From positions 1 to 9,103 of the forward strand of contig CAIMXN010000054.1 in NCBI GenBank assembly GCA_903845455.1: 9,103 nt of DNA, read 5' to 3'. This document shows, piece by piece, positions 5,946 to 9,103 of the stretch. Positions within the stretch are counted from its first letter, which is position 1; each line of letters begins with the position of its first letter. The notes below the pieces were generated by a model that was given only the letters and a program-made list of their open reading frames with translations, was not told the origin of the DNA and did no database searches. The translations under genes and the position numbers were made by a program. The DNA is from an uncultured beta proteobacterium (lineage in GTDB: Bacteria; Pseudomonadota; Gammaproteobacteria; Burkholderiales; Burkholderiaceae).

Positions 5946-8264
5946 TCAATCAAAGCTGTAGGTGTAGCCAACCGTGAAGACATTGACGTTATAACCTCCA
6001 GCAGTTTGGTTTGTTGGCAAGGTAGAGGTCGCCGTGCCGATACCATATTGATAGGCGTTATAGTAATAATCACTTGCAACTAAACGCTGATACAGATACT
6101 GGAATCCAACTTTAGATTTCTTATCAATTTCATACGCTGCGCCGAACTTCAATGCAATTAAGTCATTGCGTATTGCAGGAGGGGCGCCATAAGAACCATT
6201 GGCATAAGTGTAACTTGCCGCACCAACCCCACCAGTTGGCGTAGTGCTATAAAAAGTTTGGCCCAAAGAGTAAGTCAAGTCACCATTTAGAGATAACTTA
6301 CCAGACATCAACCCACCATGCTTAATACCCAGACCAAAAGTTGAATCGTGTTGAGTTAGATTGTTGCTCCAAATTACATTATTAGTAGTTGTTGAATAGT
6401 ACAAATTTGTAAGATTACGCTGGCCATTTTGCTGAACTGCATAAACAGTCAAAGCCCCCTGCTCAGCATATTGATATGTACCATCCCAAGCTAAGCTCCA
6501 TGAAGTTCCATTTTGTACGCCATATGTAGAATCAGGATAAGTTGAATATGTATATTTACCGCTTAAACCAGTTGAAATTTCCTCTGTAGCGTTCCAAGAA
6601 ACTTTGGCCTTCGCTGCTTGTTGGTTTCTAGATGCCTCAAAAAATGGTTGATAACCTAAGTAATCGCCCCCATTTTGGCCGCGATTAACTAAACCATTTG
6701 ATTGTAAAAGATTTTGGTTACCTGAAAATGCAGCGATTGCATCTGTATTGGTACTTGTTCGACGAACATCATAGACGTAACCAACCTTTACATTCACGGC
6801 ATCACTCGCACGTAATTTATAGTAAGCATCTAATGTATTGGACTGACTATTATTTGCCGTTACGCAATTTGTGCCCGCAGGGTAATAACCAGACGCTCCT
6901 GGTGTGTTGCTTATCCCAGTTGCATACTGATTACAAAAACGATTGATATTTTGATTGCTATAGGTTGCACCAATACGCTGAATTTTATCTAGCTTATATT
7001 CGCCCGCTAAATCAAATTGTCCTTTACGGTAACTCATTGGTGTATTAGGGTACGCTGTCGGATCTCCTCCGTTAACTGCTACAAACTGCTGAATATTCGA
7101 CTGGCTTAAATTAATACGCGAATCATATTTATATCCTGCCGATAAATGCAAATCCTGAACCGACTGATCAACAACCTTAATATCAGCGTGAGCGGTATTC
7201 ACAAGGCCATTAAATGCAGGCGGTGTAACACCAGCCACAATCATTCCGGCATCATATCCACTTTGGGAATTTTGCGTATTGCGCCCATACGATAATCCAC
7301 CAGTTAGCTTTGTTTTAGAGGAGAAATCATAGCCACCATTCAAGTTCAACTGCTGCAATTGATTGCTTGGAGCTGTACTCATCGTTTGAATATTGCTTAC
7401 GCCAGCTGCTCCAGCCCAAGTAGCCCAATTTACCTTGTTAGAGCCATCTCTAAAAAATGAGCCAAAATAAGATGCAGTTAAGCGCCCTTTTTCACCAAGC
7501 CAATTAGTGGCAATATTTAAAGTATCCGTTTGATAATTTGTTGGGTTAGGTAATATAGCAACAGCTTGACTTGTGGGGGTCCCAGTAGGACCTACAATTG
7601 CTGCTTGAGCAAATCCCATCAACTTGGCACCACTCTGATCAAGATGGTTGTAATCCAGATTTAGACTGAAATTATTATCAATAATCTTACTGGCGCTAAT
7701 TGAACTATTTTGCCTAATGGAAGAAACATCCACATTTTGAAAGGCGGACAACTGAGTAGGCGTTAAGACGTTAGTGCCCGACCCCGTCGTCACCATAGGA
7801 AACCCTTGGTTGGCCGGCAAATTAAAACTATTGCCCCCCATGCTACCTTGATAAGGGGTCTGATATCCAGGGGCTAAATTATGCTGAAGGGCATCATAAC
7901 CAATTGTGGCACCCCAATTACCCTGATCGCTGTAACTAAGACTCGCAGAGCGATTACTCAAACCAAGATCTGTACCTTGAATCGACCAGCGCTGCGTGCC
8001 GCCATTTGTATTTTCCTTATAAGCATCACCGCCGCGGATATTAATGTTGCCATTAATGTAACCGCCTTGCTTGTTTAGACCGTTGTACTCCCCAAACTTC
8101 TGGGAGCCTTGTGAAACATAGATCTCCTCAACCGTCACAGAGCTTGTTGGATTCATTAAGGCAGCAGCCTCTTGATCATCTGCATAGGCATACATGGAAC
8201 TACATATACTAATCATGGCAAGACTCAAGGCGCTGAGTTTTAAATTTACGTTACGAACTTTCAT
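5946..8264 (-). CDS. mtoB: Outer-membrane beta-barrel of the MtrB/MtoB/PioB family (decaheme-associated porin)
   Basis: 772 residues from the ATG at 8264-8262, which has GGAG six bases upstream; a TTG at 8276 in the same frame overlaps that ribosome site and is rejected. A signal peptide ends at AYA (residues 26-28) before DDQ. The mature protein is rich in Asn, Gln, Ser, Thr, Gly and Tyr with alternating hydrophobic strands throughout, the pattern of a large beta-barrel, and it ends in the strand-like NVFTVGYTYSFD. An early EEIYVSQGSQKFGEYNGL-type segment followed by Gly-rich strands fits the family N-terminus. The barrel should sheathe the decaheme cytochrome encoded 38 bases upstream and let it pass electrons across the outer membrane. 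The mature N-terminus has no CXXC motif; the only mature cysteines are C444 and C467. The name mtoB rather than mtrB or pioB is chosen from gene order and is an inference. Confidence 0.88.
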   Translation of the reverse strand: MKVRNVNLKLSALSLAMISICSSMYAYADDQEAAALMNPTSSVTVEEIYVSQGSQKFGEYNGLNKQGGYINGNINIRGGDAYKENTNGGTQRWSIQGTDLGLSNRSASLSYSDQGNWGATIGYDALQHNLAPGYQTPYQGSMGGNSFNLPANQGFPMVTTGSGTNVLTPTQLSAFQNVDVSSIRQNSSISASKIIDNNFSLNLDYNHLDQSGAKLMGFAQAAIVGPTGTPTSQAVAILPNPTNYQTDTLNIATNWLGEKGRLTASYFGSFFRDGSNKVNWATWAGAAGVSNIQTMSTAPSNQLQQLNLNGGYDFSSKTKLTGGLSYGRNTQNSQSGYDAGMIVAGVTPPAFNGLVNTAHADIKVVDQSVQDLHLSAGYKYDSRINLSQSNIQQFVAVNGGDPTAYPNTPMSYRKGQFDLAGEYKLDKIQRIGATYSNQNINRFCNQYATGISNTPGASGYYPAGTNCVTANNSQSNTLDAYYKLRASDAVNVKVGYVYDVRRTSTNTDAIAAFSGNQNLLQSNGLVNRGQNGGDYLGYQPFFEASRNQQAAKAKVSWNATEEISTGLSGKYTYSTYPDSTYGVQNGTSWSLAWDGTYQYAEQGALTVYAVQQNGQRNLTNLYYSTTTNNVIWSNNLTQHDSTFGLGIKHGGLMSGKLSLNGDLTYSLGQTFYSTTPTGGVGAASYTYANGSYGAPPAIRNDLIALKFGAAYEIDKKSKVGFQYLYQRLVASDYYYNAYQYGIGTATSTLPTNQTAGGYNVNVFTVGYTYSFD

Positions 8265-8270
8265 AACTTT

Positions 8271-8274
8271 CTCC
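8271..8274 (-). promoter_or_regulatory. Ribosome binding site deciding the MtrB-family start
   Basis: GGAG on the minus strand lies six bases before the ATG at 8264. It supports that ATG over the in-frame TTG at 8276, whose own codon overlaps this site. Confidence 0.8.
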
Positions 8275-8302
8275 AATTTCCTAAAATTTCTTCATCTATC
8301 AA

Positions 8303-9103
8303 TTAGCGCTGGAAGTAACCGCCGGCAGGGCTATTTGAGCCGTGAATCATCACGTGACAGTTCATACATGCGCGCCCTGTCAAGTTATTGCTTGAGGCTG
8401 TTGTTCCGTTAGGGATGGTCAATCTACCGCCCATATTTGCACCAGCTGGGGTTCTAGATGCATGAGGTCCATCATGGCAATCGTCACAAAGCATTGGTGG
8501 GCGATCTTTCAGCAATGGAGTGATGTTTGATCCATGAGGAGTGTGGCAATTAGCGCAGTTCTCCACTACTGGTTGATGCTCAAAACGCAATGGTCCGCGT
8601 TTTTCTGCATGACACAAGAAACATGTCTCATTAAGAGTATTTTTCTTAAGTAACGATGGGCCACTTGAGCCGTGTGGATTGTGGCAATCAGAGCAAACCA
8701 CTTTCTTCACATCAATTGGATGAGTCGAATTCTTTTTACTATCAGCCAATTGTTCTTTATGACAGGTGAAGCAAACCTGTGTTTGAGTTTGCTTGCTAAG
8801 AACAGGGTCAGCTGGTTTATGAACTTTGTGGCAATCATTACAAACCACGTCATTTACTGGGTGAGCACTACCAGCCCAGTTATTACGTTTTGTGCCTTTG
8901 TGGCAAGTTAAGCACTGGTCAGCACGCTGATCTTCACTAGATTTGTCATATACGCCTTTTTTAAAGACTGTATCTGGCGCTGGACGACCTTTACCATCCT
9001 TATCGCCGGCCAAGTGTTTATCACTCTGTCCGTGACAGGTAGTGCAACTTGGTGTGCGGGCATCACCCTTCACTCCATGCTTGGTTTGATAAATAGACAG
9101 TAC
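8303..9103 (-). CDS. mtoA: Periplasmic decaheme cytochrome c, MtrA/MtoA/PioA/DmsE family (N-terminus outside window)
   Basis: The frame is open to the right edge, giving 266 visible residues. A GTG at 9073 is not the start: the codons before it (VLSIYQTKHG) continue the family sequence, with the usual TKHG histidine ahead of heme 2. Nine CXXCH sites are visible, starting at visible residues 20, 64, 88, 111, 137, 161, 183, 206 and 246 (CTTCH, CLTCH, CNDCH, CFTCH, CSDCH, CFLCH, CANCH, CDDCH, CMNCH). Repeated THP, NPHG and TPHG segments supply distal histidines. The C-terminus ACMNCHVMIHGSNSPAGGYF is characteristic of the MtrA/DmsE group. Family members have ten hemes, so the signal peptide and heme 1 should lie off the window. 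It would form a heme wire inside the barrel encoded next. DmsE of a DMSO reductase system is the main alternative; the following CymA-like gene and absence of dms genes favour an Mto/Pio role. Confidence 0.9.
   Translation of the reverse strand, partial: VLSIYQTKHGVKGDARTPSCTTCHGQSDKHLAGDKDGKGRPAPDTVFKKGVYDKSSEDQRADQCLTCHKGTKRNNWAGSAHPVNDVVCNDCHKVHKPADPVLSKQTQTQVCFTCHKEQLADSKKNSTHPIDVKKVVCSDCHNPHGSSGPSLLKKNTLNETCFLCHAEKRGPLRFEHQPVVENCANCHTPHGSNITPLLKDRPPMLCDDCHDGPHASRTPAGANMGGRLTIPNGTTASSNNLTGRACMNCHVMIHGSNSPAGGYFQR

Noticed and set aside
8262..8276. TTG start for the MtrB-family gene, adding four residues
   Set aside because: The TTG overlaps the GGAG ribosome site that serves the ATG at 8264 with ideal spacing.
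6698..8412. Plus-strand open frames opposite the porin gene and the end of the decaheme gene
   Set aside because: Low-complexity antisense readings of the barrel and cytochrome codons; no recognisable product and no ribosome site seen.
9071..9073. GTG as start of the decaheme cytochrome
   Set aside because: The frame continues upstream to the window edge with family-like residues (YQTKHG), no signal peptide follows the GTG, and a tenth heme site is expected upstream.

Overview
The window is one unbroken co-directional run of genes on the minus strand, read from the right edge to the left. Its content is that of a Gram-negative proteobacterium. The moderately AT-rich bases (judged by eye, not computed) and the cytochrome set suggest a freshwater betaproteobacterium, possibly an iron oxidiser or a Burkholderiales relative. 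That placement is an inference and is tentative.

Right part (about 9103 to 5311): a porin-cytochrome extracellular electron transfer module. It starts with the C-terminal part of a decaheme MtrA/MtoA/PioA/DmsE-type periplasmic cytochrome (nine CXXCH motifs visible, N-terminus beyond the window). A complete MtrB/MtoB/PioB-type outer-membrane beta-barrel follows, then a complete membrane-anchored tetraheme NapC/NirT/CymA-type quinol/quinone oxidoreductase. The order decaheme cytochrome - barrel - CymA resembles the mto clusters of Fe(II)-oxidising betaproteobacteria. Together these would carry electrons between the cell surface and the quinone pool.

Middle (5244-5310): a 67-base gap holding a good sigma70-like promoter (TTGACA, 17-base spacer, GACAAT) and, overlapping its start region, an 11-bp RNA hairpin followed by a T-rich stretch. 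This looks like a regulatory joint between the two modules.

Left part (5243 to 1): a complete System I cytochrome c maturation series, ccmA-B-C-D-E-F-G, plus the signal-peptide start of ccmH cut by the window edge. The genes are tightly packed with ATGA, GTGA and TAATG overlaps. CcmABCD load and release heme on CcmE, CcmF ligates it to apocytochromes, and CcmG/CcmH keep the CXXCH thiols reduced. The multiheme cytochromes next door (14 heme sites visible, counting the inferred tenth on the decaheme) would be heavy clients of this machinery. The window therefore reads as an electron conduit encoded beside the factory that matures it. No tRNA, rRNA, CRISPR array or mobile element was seen.
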